Translations under genes and position numbers: made by a program | Shown here: positions 1 through 11,541 of the stretch, piece after piece | Position numbering within the stretch: the stretch's first letter is position 1 | Layout of the letters: every line of letters begins with the position of its first letter | Source: Pseudophaeomoniella oleicola | Lineage: Eukaryota; Ascomycota; Eurotiomycetes; Phaeomoniellales; Phaeomoniellaceae | Direction: 5' to 3' | Length of the DNA stretch: 64,000 nt | Assembly: GCA_003868215.1 (NCBI GenBank) | Contig: QWDQ01000063.1 | Span: 62,001-126,000, forward strand | Notes under the pieces: model-generated | The model's input: only the letters and a program-made list of their open reading frames with translations | Database searches by the model: none | Told to the model about the DNA's origin: nothing

Positions 1-410
1 ACCTTCCCGCTCATTCCGGTCCTCTAACACTCGTATTAATATCTTTCCGCTGGAGCCACCCCCCTCCCCCAACCTCAGACCCGGACAGACCAGACTTTCG
101 AACCCAAGAATCGTATGACGAATTCCTAAGCTCCTTTGTCACAAAACTCTTCGAGGATTTCACCGCCTTAGCCCGAAAACACGGAAGATTCCACCCGTTC
201 TTATATCCCAACTATGCTTCAGCATCCCAAGATGTCTACACGGCAGATACCTCGAGTCCGGACGTATTTGACAAGCTACTCACGATCCAGAAGAGGGTTG
301 ATCCGCACGGCGTATTCGTAGCCGGCGGGCTTTGCGGTGGTGGGCATAAGATCAGACAGAAAAAGCACGATGAGGTCGTGGGCACAAAGAGCGGAAAAGA
401 TGAGCTATAG
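1..410 (+). CDS. FAD-linked oxidoreductase, C-terminal part (BBE domain), 5'-truncated
   Basis: The reading frame that starts at base 3 is open to a TAG at 408-410 and gives about 135 residues of a protein that begins left of the window. The stretch containing HPFLYPNYASASQDVY, then DKLLTIQKRVDPHGVF, fits the berberine-bridge (BBE) C-terminal motif of fungal FAD-linked oxidases, which end near an 'xDPxGVF' element. These enzymes are usually secreted and oxidise sugars or secondary metabolites with O2; the substrate cannot be told from this fragment. The FAD-binding domain and any signal peptide lie outside the window. The chain continues about 28 residues past DPHGVF and ends exactly in KSGKDEL, an ER-retrieval-type tetrapeptide that is unexpected for a secreted oxidase. 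No intron is needed in the visible part. Family assignment is fairly safe; the reading of the tail is inference. Confidence 0.72.
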   Translation, partial: LPAHSGPLTLVLISFRWSHPPPPTSDPDRPDFRTQESYDEFLSSFVTKLFEDFTALARKHGRFHPFLYPNYASASQDVYTADTSSPDVFDKLLTIQKRVDPHGVFVAGGLCGGGHKIRQKKHDEVVGTKSGKDEL

Positions 411-1141
411 CGGAAGCATTTTCAATCGTCGTGGCGGTAAGTGGGAAAGCTACCTTAGGCAAGCTAGCAACCCTCTCCCCTATTATCTTTACATCTATGA
501 AACATCAATATTCTATGTTTGAATAGATCAAGTTTTGACATCTCGGACCTGACTCACGTTCATGAGTGGTAGTAGGTGGACAAAATACAAAACACGGAAG
601 ATCTCCGGATTGCCTGCCTCCTCATTTCGAATTTGATATTTATGAAGGGGAGGAGAAAGCAATATAAATTTTGTTTCATTTTATCCGAGAGAACCTAAAT
701 ACCTCGTTTGAAATAAACCTCCCCAAAAAGGATCCAATGTCGTTTCGGTAATTTCGGTCCTATGGAATCGGCTTTGCTTGTATGCTTATAGGAGCATATG
801 TTGATTAACCCGACAGTTTCGCAAAGCAATATGGGAATGGATCAAAGGGAAGTTGTGCAGTGCAAAACCATGCTCGGTTCGTGTTCTACTCCCAGTGTAT
901 TCATTTTGCTCGTCACACGACCTGCTTGCTGGACAAGACCAGGTATGGATCTAATACTCTATATGTGTAACGGTTAGTTCCTTCCTTGTCATTTTGAGTG
1001 GTGGTTGAGTGATACATGTACCAAGCATGTGCTGTTGCTGCTACTGTGTATTCTCTATCTTCACAAGTGTTTTGTAAAACGGGTGTCTTTTCTTTCTCTT
1101 CTATATCCTATTATTTCCACAGATACGGTCTATATGTTATA
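411..1141. other. Intergenic, no gene seen
   Basis: This is the spacer between the oxidase 3' end and the CE16 esterase. It is AT-richer in the middle (about 640-720), where a polyadenylation region for the upstream gene would be expected. A short frame from 337 to 522 begins with GTG, overlaps the oxidase and is not convincing. The last 120 bases are pyrimidine-rich and probably hold the esterase promoter and 5' leader. Confidence 0.5.
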
Positions 1142-2240
1142 ATGGCAACGTCGTTCAGGTTCGTTTTAGCTGGTCTTTCTCTTCTCGGTGTGGTTGCAGG
1201 GCAGCCGAGTGTTTGGGATCGATGTGGAGGAGGATGGGGAGGAGGCAAATGTGCTGTTACTCACAAGGAGACTGCGTCAACATCTGGTTCTACATCGACC
1301 GGGATCTCCACGCGAGACACTGCCTCATCGGCGAAGTATCTCATAACGTTTGGTGATTCTTATTCCCAGACGGGGTTTGATCCGAATGGCACCGTGCCCT
1401 CGCCGTCTGATCCGATCGGGAATCCCGCCTTTCCTGGTGACACTACAGACAACGGCCGTAACTGGATAGGCTATCTCGTGTCTGAATACAACACATCGCT
1501 GGTCTTGTCTTACAACTTCGCCTCTGGGGGTGCCACGGTTGACTCCAACCTAGTCCAGCCTTACGCTTCCACTGTCCTCTCCCTCGTTCAGCAAGTACAG
1601 GAGTTCACCTCTACAGCTAGTTTCATCCACGGACCGTGGAATAGTACCGACACGCTCTTCGGTATCTGGATCGGCGTCAACGATATTGGAAACACATATT
1701 ACAACGACAATGCCACCGAGACTAGGCTTCTTGGGGAGATCTTTGATCAGTACTCCGCCCAAGTTCAAATCCTCTATGACTCCGGAGCACGCAATTTTGT
1801 CTTCCTGGCCGCTCCTCGTAAGTTATCTTTACTTCACATACTCGTAGTCTCCACTCGTCCTGTAGCTAGAAATCAACTTTGTTAAGTCTTCTCCCCACTA
1901 TCCAACTAACGTCCTCCATCCAGCAACCAATCGCACGCCCAATTTCATAGCTCAGGGATCAACTGCTCAAGCCGGCGTGGCGGCAACTATCTCTGTCTGG
2001 AATAGCATGCTGAACTCTCGAGTCGAAAACTTCACGTCTACCCACACCAGCGTCAACGCAAGAGTGGTCGATATACAACCGGCCTTCAACACGATTCTGG
2101 ATGCAAATGCCACAGCGGCAGCATGCTATAATAGTGATGGAGTCAGTTGTGATTGGTGGAACGATTATCATCCTGGGATGCGGATTCAGGATGCGGTCGC
2201 CACGGCGGTGGCTGCAGCGTGGAGGGGGTCTTTTTTCTGA
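1142..2240 (+). CDS. Secreted SGNH-family acetylesterase (CE16-like), one intron
   Basis: Exons 1142-1817 and 1924-2240 join in frame across a GTAAGT...CAG intron with a CTAAC branch site, giving 330 residues. The start at 1142 is preferred over in-frame upstream codons because it begins a clear signal peptide ending near GVVAG. Next comes a short Cys/Gly/Trp piece (VWDRCGGGWGGGKCAV) resembling a decayed family-1 cellulose-binding module, then a Ser/Thr linker. The catalytic domain has the SGNH block I (ITFGDSYSQTG, nucleophile Ser), the Gly in SYNFASGG, the block III Asn (IGVNDIG) and a C-terminal DWWNDYHPG holding the catalytic Asp and His. This set and order match carbohydrate-esterase family 16, which removes acetyl groups from xylo-oligosaccharides outside the cell. 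Several NxT/NxS sites fit secretion. Confidence 0.85.
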
Positions 2241-2934
2241 GCCAGACAAAACTCGGCAAATGCTAGTAACCACGGAGCATGCTTCGGTGATGGACAATCA
2301 GTGCGCAAAGGTCCTGGAACATGTCTGGCTCTGTTGTGAAAGCTATGATGTGCACATACTGGAATAGACACATCCGCAACCGCATAAAAGCATCGCTATG
2401 GAGACGAATCTGCCACTGCTTTACTTACCCATCATGAGAGCTAGGTTTCACCGTTGACCACAGCAAGAAGTTCAACGGTAGGTTGAGAGCGATGATTTCT
2501 CTAACCTATATAGAGGTTATGGCGGTCAGTGCTCTTGCCTGAGCGTATGAGCACTGCACCGCGACAGCACTATTGGACTGCCATGACAATGTCTTCAATG
2601 AGATCATAGTAATCTGTGAATATGTTCAATGGCAGAGGCAGTATATTTGTATAGAGGATAAAAGCCTCGGTGTCTCCCACGAAAGTGACATAATTAGTAC
2701 GGATACGGGTCGCCCAGGGGTCACTGCGGGGCCAATCATTTCCCGGGCAGAAAAAAGTTGTTAGACCGCTTTCCCCTCCAGAGAAATATCACAACTCTCA
2801 AGTTTTTCGTTTTGTGAACCCAACCTCCATCTTCTTGCGCACTTTTCGTGCTGCCTGTCTCCTGCCTTAATTTTTATTTTCTTTGTTTCTTTGTGGCTGT
2901 TGGATTCAGTGCGCAGGTTCATACATACTTAAAC
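2241..2934. other. Intergenic, promoter of the Kap123 gene
   Basis: This stretch holds the 3' flank of the esterase and the upstream region of the importin gene. The frames at 2101-2371 are shadows or short chance frames. The last 150 bases are T/C-rich (TTTTTATTTTCTTTG around 2872), typical of a fungal core promoter. No RNA gene was seen. Confidence 0.5.
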
Positions 2935-5900
2935 ATGGATCAACAGCGCTTTCTGCAGCAGTTGCAGATTGTCCTTGACCGTCAGTATCCCTAACTCCCC
3001 AGTACCGACATATACTGACGTCCTACAGCTAGTCAAGGCGATGTCAAGGCTGCCACTGGCATTCTCCAGAAGGAGTTCTACAAGAAGCCTGAGGCTTTGT
3101 TATTTCTAATACACATCATCGTCTCGCACGACAATGCCCAACTCAAACAACTTGCTGCGGTCGAGGCGCGATCACTCGTGTCGAAACAATGGACAAAGAC
3201 CCCTGCAGACCAGAGGACCCAAGCGCGTTCCCAGTTATTACAAGCAACGATGACCGAATCGGCTCCTTTGGTTCGACATGCAGCATCACGCTTGATATCT
3301 GCCATCGCCAAAGTCGACCTAGAGGATGGTGAATGGGCAGAGCTCCCAGGACTCCTTGTACAAGCTTCTACCAGCGGTCGACCAGAGGAACGTGTTGTCG
3401 GAACATACCTACTTTACAGTGTACTTGACATCATGGCTGAGGGTTTCACGGAGAAGTTCAAAGATCTGTTCACACTCTTCGATCGTACGATTCAAGATCC
3501 CGATAGTCCTGAAGTCCGCATCAACACATTGCTGGCTTTGAGTAAGATGGCCATGGTGATTGATGTGGACGAGGATGCTCAGGCTGTTAGCGCATTTCAA
3601 CACTTGTTCCCGTCCATGGTCAAGGTTCTCCAAGATGCCATTCAGTCCGAGAACGAGGATCGCATCATGCAAGCCTTCGAGGTCTTCCAGACACTGCTCG
3701 GTTGTGATTTTCAACTCATGTCTAAGCACTTCTCTGATCTCGTCAAGTTCATGCTTCAAATTTCCGCAAACAAGGACTTGGCAGATGATACGAGGGTTCA
3801 GGCAATCAGCTTCCTCATGCAGTGCGTGCAGTATCGCAAGATGAGACTGCAGGGCATGAAGATTGGGGAGCAACTCACTTTGTCGATGATGCAGATCGCT
3901 ACAGAGTTTGGAGAAAATGGCGAAGAAGAAGATGACGACGAAGTCACGGCAGCAAGATCAGCGCTCGGTCTGATCGATATGCTTTCACAACAATTGCCGG
4001 CTAGTCAAGTCATCGTGCCTCTTTTACATGCACTTCCACAGTATGCTGGTCACGCTGACGCAAGCTATCGCAAAGCTGGTGTCCTAGCCCTTGGTATGGT
4101 AGTGGAAGGTGCCCCTGATTTCATCAGCACGCAAGTCAAGGATATCGTTCCGATCGTACTCAAACTTTTGGATGACCCCGAAAGTACGGTACGTGGTGCT
4201 GCATTGCAGACCGTAGCAAGACTTGCAGACGACGTCCCTGAAGACTTAGGGAGAGAGCACGAGAGACTCATGCCGATGCTGGTCAAAAACTTGACGGCTG
4301 CTATGGGCGCATATAAAGGTGAGGAGGAAGGACCAAACATCACGATCATGAAGACAGGCACCAGCGCAATCGATGCTGTGGTTGATGGTATGGATGCCGA
4401 GGATGCCACACAGTATCTGGATAGGCTAGTGCCAATGCTCTCGAAGCTCTTAAAGCACCCGTCCCTGAAGATCAAGGGTCTTGCCGCTGGTGCCCTCGGG
4501 TCGCTTGCCTCGACTGTTGGATCTGCATTCTTGCCTTACTTGCAAGACTCTATGCTTGCTCTGCAAGAATACGCGACAAAGAAAGAAGATGAAGAGGAGC
4601 TCGATCTGCGTGCTGCTGTGACAGACGCTATGGGTGAAATGGCCGTAGCCGTGGGCCCGTCAGAGTTCCAACACTATGTCAAACCTCTGATGGAAGCCAG
4701 TGAAGAGGCCTTGCACCTCGATCACTCCCGTCTCAAGGAGAGCACTTACATCCTGTGGGGCTCATTGGCCAAGGTGTACGAAGAGACTTTCTCGCCATTC
4801 ATCGGTGGAGCTGTCGCCGGTTTGTTCAACTGTTTGGAGCAGGAAGACGGTGCTGATTTGGAAGTCGAACTTGGTGAACATGCCAAGGATCTCCTTGGAC
4901 AGGAAGTCACCATTGCTGGCAAAAAGGTCAAGGTAGCATCTGCTGATGATGACGACCTGCCTACTGGAGAGAACGGCGAGATTGAAGACATTGAAGTTGA
5001 TGACGATGACGACGCTTGGGATGACCTTACAACTGTCACCCCTGTTGCGCTCGAGAAAGAAATTGCGGTGGAAGTGCTCGGCGACATCATCTCTAATACA
5101 AAGTCCGCGTTCCTCCCATACTTCGAGAAGACGGTGGAGAATATTCTTCCGCTCTGTGAGCACAACTACGAAGGTGTTCGAAAGGCGACTATCAGTACCT
5201 TGCACCGTGCATACGCTACTCTGTGGCAAGTCTGCGAAGAAGAAGGCAAGATGCCGAAGTGGCAACCTGGTCTGCCACTCCAAGTCCAGCCAATTTCTGA
5301 AGTGAAGAAGCTCGGAGAAGTTGTGATAACTGCAACTCTGACCGTCTGGGGTGAAGAAGATGACAGGTACGTACACGAGCTTTCCTTGTTTTCCTGGACC
5401 ACTCTATTTTGTGATGACAATTTTTCGTTATACCCAGCTCACTTAGACGCACAAAAATGTGCGGGTGATATGAAAGCGATCTTCAACCCACTGAAATCTA
5501 TAATTCTGTCAATTTTGCTAAAGAGTCATGTTGTGGACTTGTTGCTAACCTATGACAAACTTCAGACAAACTGTTTCCGAATGCTCGCGGTCGCTTGCGG
5601 AAACACTCAAGTTCACTGGTCCCGCCCTGATTTCCGAGCCTGGCGTCATTGAAAAGGTCGTCAACATTGTGATCCAGCTCATCACCCAAAAGCATCCATG
5701 CCAAGAAGACTTGGCTTTGGAGGAAGAGGCTGACCTCTCCGACATTGAGACAACCGAGTTCGACTGGTTAGTCATTGACAGCGCCATGGATGTGATTTCC
5801 GGCTTAGCCGTCTGTCTTGGCGCAGCTTTTGGCGAGCTCTGGAAGATCTTCGAAAAGTCTGTTCTCAAATATGCTTCTAGCAGCGAGTCGCTTGAACGTG

Positions 5901-6517
5901 CTACTGCCGTTGGTGTTCTCGCGGAGGTTATCACAGGCATGAGCGATGCTGTCACTCCTATGACTGGAAAGCTTTTGCCGTTGCTTCTCAAGCGTCTCGG
6001 CGATGAGGATCCTCAAGTAAAGAGCAATGCTGCTTACGCTATTGGCCGACTGGTCGAGAAATCGAACGATACCAACGAGACGTTCAAAGCCTACCCAACC
6101 ATCCTCAGTAAGCTTGAAGGTCTCTTGAAGACGAAAGAGGCCCGGTGCATGGACAATGCTGCTGGATGCGTCAGTCGTTTGATCCTGAAGAATAGGGATG
6201 CCGTGCCCACCGCAGATGTTCTGCCGGTTCTGGTCAACAATATCCTCCCTCTCAAACAGGACTACCAGGAGAATGAACCGGTCTACAACATGATTGTGCA
6301 ATTATGTAAGTGATCAGTCATCATTCATCATATCTCTGAGCATTGCTAACGACTGTTACCAACAGATAAATGGGAAGACCCCACCATTCATAGCCTCACT
6401 CCTCAGCTCATTCCTGTTCTGCAGTCAGTCATGGGCGAGCCAAAAGAGCAAATCCTTGACTCGACACGAGCGCAACTAGAAGAGCTAGTGAGCTATTTGC
6501 ACAGCGCTGGCAAATAG
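2935..6517 (+). CDS. KAP123: Karyopherin/importin beta-4, Kap123 homologue
   Basis: Four exons (2935-2980, 3029-5366, 5566-6305, 6366-6517) splice in frame to 1,091 residues, close to the usual length of about 1,110. The first exon encodes only 15 residues (MDQQRFLQQLQIVLD) and joins to PSQGDVKAATGILQKEFY, a characteristic importin-beta N-terminus, followed by LAAVEARSLVSKQW. The rest is HEAT-repeat sequence with the acidic loop DIEVDDDDDAWDD near residue 690. Introns are 48, 199 and 60 bp; the second is long for this genome but has a GCTAAC branch and clean ends. In yeast, Kap123 imports ribosomal proteins and histones through nuclear pores under RanGTP control. The gene ends 239 bp before a perfect ATCCA array. 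The only doubt is the exact first start. Confidence 0.95.
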
Positions 6518-6755
6518 ACAATATTGGCAGAATCAGCGAGAGCTGACCTATCTATCCAAGGACACGGAACGCAGTTGGAGTCTAGAGAACCAGACGAGGT
6601 TCCATTGTTTTTTATTTCATGATACCACGAAGAGCAGAGCATTTGGACGAAATGTACAGGAAGGATAAGACAGTCCCACCCAGGAGAAAGAGAAGAAAAG
6701 TAGTTGAAGCATGAGTAGATGATAGTTCCGTTGAAAGAAGATACCCATCCATTCC

Positions 6756-6915
6756 ATCCAATCCAATCCAATCCAATCCAATCCAATCCAATCCAATCCA
6801 ATCCAATCCAATCCAATCCAATCCAATCCAATCCAATCCAATCCAATCCAATCCAATCCAATCCAATCCAATCCAATCCAATCCAATCCAATCCAATCCA
6901 ATCCAATCCAATCCA
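6756..6915. repeat. Perfect ATCCA pentanucleotide array, 32 copies
   Basis: Bases 6756-6915 are 32 uninterrupted copies of ATCCA, flanked by degenerate copies from about 6736 and to about 6930. Every unit junction creates a CCAAT box. All plus-strand frames read Ile-Gln-Ser-Asn-Pro, and all minus-strand frames read Asp-Trp-Ile-Gly-Leu, so the long open frames here are artefacts of the repeat. It lies downstream of Kap123. The lack of any mismatch suggests recent slippage growth. Confidence 0.97.
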
Positions 6916-6959
6916 GTCCAGTTCAGTTCAATTACACTTAAGACGAGTGCCTAGCTGAG

Positions 6960-7600
6960 AAACGTCCCTTGTCTGAAGAACAAATATCAAATCAAGATCA
7001 AAATCAAAATCAAAATCCCATGCTCGTCACATAGAAAAGAGGGAAAACCCCCTTCCTTATTTTTTTGATTTTGAAACATATCCCAATATATATTATCTAC
7101 AACGATTCTCTTTTTTTTTTCTCCCTGTCCTCTTCCCTTTCCTTCGCTTTTATCTCTGTGTCCAAAGCTTTATCTGTCTGTCTTGTCTGTCTTGTCTGTA
7201 AATATATATAAGGTACCTACATACAATAACCTCTCTCTCTCCCTCCCGTCCTTATTTATACATTTGATCCCATCCCATCCCATCCAACATCCATCTCTTA
7301 ATCTATACAACAAACACATGATTCCATCCATCCAAAATTTCAATTTTTTTTTTTTTAGAACCCCTTCTCTCTTTTCTCCCCCGTTTTTCCATCTAATAAT
7401 TACCAATTCAAATTCAAATTCAAATTCAAATCAATCAAACAGATAGACAGACTGGAGGGGGGGGGGAAGGAAGGGGGGGTCTGTTTTTTGTCTTTGATTT
7501 TTTTCGTAAAAAAAATCCAGTCGATCAATCAATCAGGAGATAGAGAGACAGAGAGAGACAGAGAGAGAGAGAGACGGGTTAGGTTGAAAAGGTTTCGACA
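6960..7600. repeat. Microsatellite cluster downstream of the ATCCA array
   Basis: A run of different simple repeats follows the array: ATCAAA units near 6985-7015, TCTTG/TCTGT units near 7180-7200, CCCATC units near 7265-7285, poly-T near 7345, AATTC/AAATTC units near 7405-7430, poly-G near 7456, and GAGA/GACA near 7538-7575. No coding potential was seen. The mixture suggests neutral, slippage-prone non-coding DNA. Confidence 0.85.
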
Positions 7601-10600
7601 AGGGTAAATTGGAGGAGGGGTAGATATGAATCGAATGAACAGGAAGGTAGAAAGGACAACGGCGGGGTTATATATCAGATTCTTTTCATCGTATTTGTTT
7701 TGTTTTCGCTCGCGTACCTTAGGTAGGGAGGTGGATTTATTGGAGTAGGTTCCTAGATCGGTTTATATTCCCCTAAGTGCCTACCTGCAGACCTACCTAA
7801 CTTGCATGACGTGTCTGTGTCTGTGTATCTGTTTACATTGCGACCTTTTGGGGGAGATGCTGGGGAGGACACAGGGTGTGTATGTAGCTACCTACCCAGT
7901 TTTATCCGGTTATGCCAAACCGGTCCTGAATATGCATAGTTGCTCGCATGCTCGGGTTTTGTTGGATGGGAGGATGGTCGGTGTTGCAGTAGTGAGATAT
8001 GGAGGAGGCGGGTGAAGGTGCAGGGGATGTCGACGATGACGGGGGACTTGAGGTTGAAAATGCATGCGCAGTCCGAGCGTTGTCGTTCTCGTCCAGATGT
8101 TGGCCCATTGGTTGGGGTGTCATCGTACTCCTCCTTGACCAAAGGAGTGCTTGTTTGTCTGATGTGTATGACCTGCTTTCTAGCTAGAAGCATAGAAGTT
8201 TGGATGATATTGATAATATGTAAGACACCCTTATCCATCAATGCAACAAAACCGTATGAAATGTCGATACTGAGTCTAGATGTATAGCTATGGTGAGCTT
8301 ATCATGCTATCTCACCGTCGATCCCCCATTCATGCTAACAGTGGTAGTAGCCAGCAAGCAAAGCGGCAGCTGATTGCTGCCATGTGAAGCCTGAAAGACA
8401 AGAAGCAAGTTGACAGCAGAGGCAATGGGCACTGAAACCACGTTGATTGCCTAGATATCAACGATCGCAGCTATCCATGCCGATCTCTTCTTCAACGCGC
8501 ATAATTGAGGAGGGTTTGTATTGCAGATTTCGATTTCTGAGTTGGTGGGAGAGGGAGAGAGGCTCTTATCGGGGAATTGAGAATGTGGTACAGTACAGCG
8601 GATGTAACCACACCTCGACGTTCGCGCAACACCGCACGCAACCTATATAACACTTCAGTCGAATTCTGCTGCAGCGCAACTTCAAAATCATCGACCCGAC
8701 AAGCTAGAGAAGGAGAATAAGATCGAAAGAAAAGAGCAGAGATGTTAAACCGTATCCTATGAGGCTCAGGACAGTCCTTTTCTTCCGGTTTTACTTGCCG
8801 CTCATTCCTCTTTTTCATCCTCTTCCCCCCCTCCATTTGTCTATCCCTTGCATACTTGCTATCTTTAACGCTTAGCAGTGGCGGCGCCAGTGCAAGCCAC
8901 AACTCCATACCAAGCAGCTCTATTCCACTATCAGTCATGTGCCTGCGCGTTATCTCTTCCGCAATCCTGCATTAATGTTGTGTCTGCAGACACTACGATA
9001 ACGGTCAGCTGGGACGGGACTTCGTATGTGGCGTCGACGGGCTCTAGAAATGAGCGTAAGGTCGTTGCAGATCCCGATGTAAACATTGCAAGCATGTAGG
9101 GTGTATCTAACCGGGGTTCCTCTTTCATTTTCTTGATGTTGATCATGTTACCTTCTTTATCTGGATGATCGAAATAAGCTGGACGCACGTCTCCTGAAAG
9201 GGAAATCAATGGCGTTACATGCTCTTTCTTTGACGCAATCTCTTACTGAGATGGTGGTTCTGTGTCAAAATAAGAGTCGAGTACCGCTATGTAGGTACTG
9301 CACCTATGTTGTCATATGCTGTCAGATGTGATAGCGGTCATGCTCACATGACATAGTGTCGATTGCTGGTATTGCCTATTGTATTGGCCTTGTTGCCTAG
9401 AAGAAAGGTCTGAAGTTTAGGTGTCACTGCGCCGATTATGCTGACATACGTTATTCACAAGGCATATTATTCTCTCGGCCCAAGCAGCACAGAATCCGCC
9501 CATCGGGGCTTCGGCTGCTGCTTGCTCAATCGTACAGCAGTCCCCTTCAGACTTGATCTCTCCGAGAGAGAGCCTTGCTCGATGCTCGTTCGATGGACTG
9601 AATGAACCAAGCTCTGGTAGAGGGCGGTAGCCTAGGCTTCTTGGAAATTCTTCTTCCCCTTATAGCAATACCGTAAATTATACAATCAAGGCGCATTTGC
9701 CCTATCTAAATCCACTCTACCTTTCCTATGACCATAATCCAATCTGCCAGGCTGATTCCGCAGGAATATTGGCCGTGGGAAGAGGCGTTTCCCATTCCTG
9801 ACTTCGACTCACCTGGCTGGGCGCCCGGCTGGAGTCTTTGTACTAAAACAACTAGGCTTAGCAGCAGGTATCTGGTCAATCCCCAATATCGGGGTTAGCC
9901 TAGCGGCTCAGTGCCTCGATTGTACGTTGATTGTTCAATCACATGGCTCTCGCATAGTAGATAACCTAACGCAATTGCCGCAAGGGGAGAAAGTCCCATC
10001 GGAGTGACAGCATTGAGATGGGTTTAATAGGTCATCCAATGCCCATCCAGTTACAGGACTTGCTAATTCTTCTCCACTGTGCTTTACCTCAGATTGCCGA
10101 GTTTCAATTTTTTTATTGAGAGAGTAAAGATCGTGAAAGGTTACTACCTGCTTGACAACAATGATCAGCTGATTGCAACTGAGTTTTGAATGGCATTGTA
10201 TACGTGCAGACAATTTCGAAAGATACTTAGCAGCAAGGCTTCCATCGGAGCTGGAGAACGACTTCGCCTTAGAAGGCGTACTGAGTATGTCCCGCTACGA
10301 ACTGCGCATCGCCAGGCAGACACGGCAATTTGCTCAAAGCAAACACAAGAAGGCTTTTTGGAATACGCCTTTGCCGGTGACAGTGAGGCGCCCATACGAT
10401 CGTACTTTATACCATGCTTTCCCGTATCAGAGTCCGTGGACTTCTTTTATAGGTTTATGCCCATACTATGTGGCGCAATCACACTGCCATCTTGAAGGAT
10501 CTCGATTATGTTCCAAAGATGCGTCTCTTCTGGGCTTTGTGGCATTGGCTGCGAAAGCTAAGTCGCTCGAGTCTGCCTGGAGTCACGAGGAAGCTCTCTG

Positions 10601-11289
10601 GGCTCAATGTTGTGTCATACTGATGGAAACAGGTTTCTCCTTCTTGCAACTCGGCTTTGCTCCAGTAGGTAAAATGATTCCAGATTCGCGTGCAGATCGT
10701 TCTTATGCCTTCTGGTTCTCTCACTGTGGCAGTGGAGCATACGTACGTCACACTTCGAGGCCAAGTTGACGCAGCATCGTGTCCCAATGACTGACCGAGA
10801 CTTGAGATTTATGGGCACCCGTCTGCTGCCCTGTCAGGGCGAGATCTCTCTCCCGGCGTACCAGATCCTCCGGCATAGGATATCAACAGAAATCTGCCTT
10901 AATTCCCCAGAACAAGAGTGCCGAAGGCTCCAATAACATATTCGCTCAACACAGCCCCAGTAGTGCCGGAAGATGAAGCATCAAATTGCAGGCGCAGCTC
11001 TCGGTCTACCGATATCTATATGGCATTTCTGTGTTAGCGAAGAAGATGCAAAGGGACCGGCGTTCTTCTATAAGGCTTCATATCCGCCTCACAGTATCTC
11101 AACTGGAAACCTATGCTTTGATAGCACCTGAAACCAAAAGAACTTATATCATATACCCAGACTTTCGAGCTCCTGTGATTCAAAGAAACAGCAGCAGGCT
11201 TCAAGAATTTCTTGCAGCTAGAAGAGAAACAGTCAACGATCGTCTTTATCCATAGCTTGAAATTCTCATCTTGGTATCATACCAGCACA
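7600..11289. other. Gene-poor region, no recognisable gene
   Basis: I found no frame with recognisable protein features on either strand. Short ATG-started frames at 9728-9898 (56 codons, Trp/Pro-rich) and 10973-11137 (54 residues), and a 198-codon frame at 10173-10769 that lacks a starting ATG, could be relics or chance. Several TACCTA/CTACCTA motifs occur at 7715-7890. No transposase, inverted terminal repeat or retroelement feature was seen. Confidence 0.4.
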
Positions 11290-11541
11290 ATGAGGTGAGA
11301 TCCATTGCGTTGGAAGATTCTTAAATGCATTCGCTGACAAGCGTACAGTGCAGGACAGAACGTAACACCATCCCAACTCCAAGCTTGGCAAATGGACCAG
11401 AACCATCGTGAACGATTCAGAGTTGATGGAGGCACCCGAAGAGGTCGTCAGGAAGCAGAAAGACGGAGAATGGCAGAGATGGACGCCATCTTGAGAGCAT
11501 TGCAGAACCCCCCGGCCCAGCAACCGAGACGTGGGAATTAA
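11290..11541 (+). CDS. Candidate small gene: 65-residue basic helical protein, one intron
   Basis: ATGAG at 11290-11294 is followed at once by GTGAGA, and a 54-bp intron ends at 11348 in CTGAC plus 11 bases to ACAG. The second exon (11349-11541) then reads in frame to TAA. The predicted 65 residues begin MSAGQNVTPSQLQAWQ and continue with Arg/Glu-rich sequence (RRGRQEAERRRMAEMDAILR) likely to be helical, ending in QQPRRGN. There is no signal peptide, membrane segment or family I recognise. In its favour are canonical donor, branch and acceptor, matching phase and an unbroken hydrophilic frame. Against it are the small size, the five-base first exon and the gene-poor setting. It could instead be the last exons of a longer, decayed gene. 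Confidence 0.4.

Noticed and set aside
6493-6958. Long open frames on both strands reading IQSNP or DWIGL repeats
   Set aside because: They are produced by the 5-bp array, which has no stop in any frame; no unique coding sequence supports them.
8492-8938. 148-codon minus-strand frame
   Set aside because: Low-complexity, no recognised motif, lies in the gene-poor stretch; not supportable without transcripts.
9728-9898. 56-residue Trp/Pro-rich ATG frame
   Set aside because: Too short to separate from chance; no splice signals or family features were found around it.
10173-10769. 198-codon plus-strand frame
   Set aside because: It begins with TTG, has no ATG until about codon 39, shows no domain or composition typical of protein, and overlaps equally long minus-strand frames.
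7600-11289. Search for remnants of transposable or virus-like elements
   Set aside because: No transposase, reverse transcriptase, integrase motif or terminal repeats could be recognised by eye; absence is not proven without a repeat-library search.
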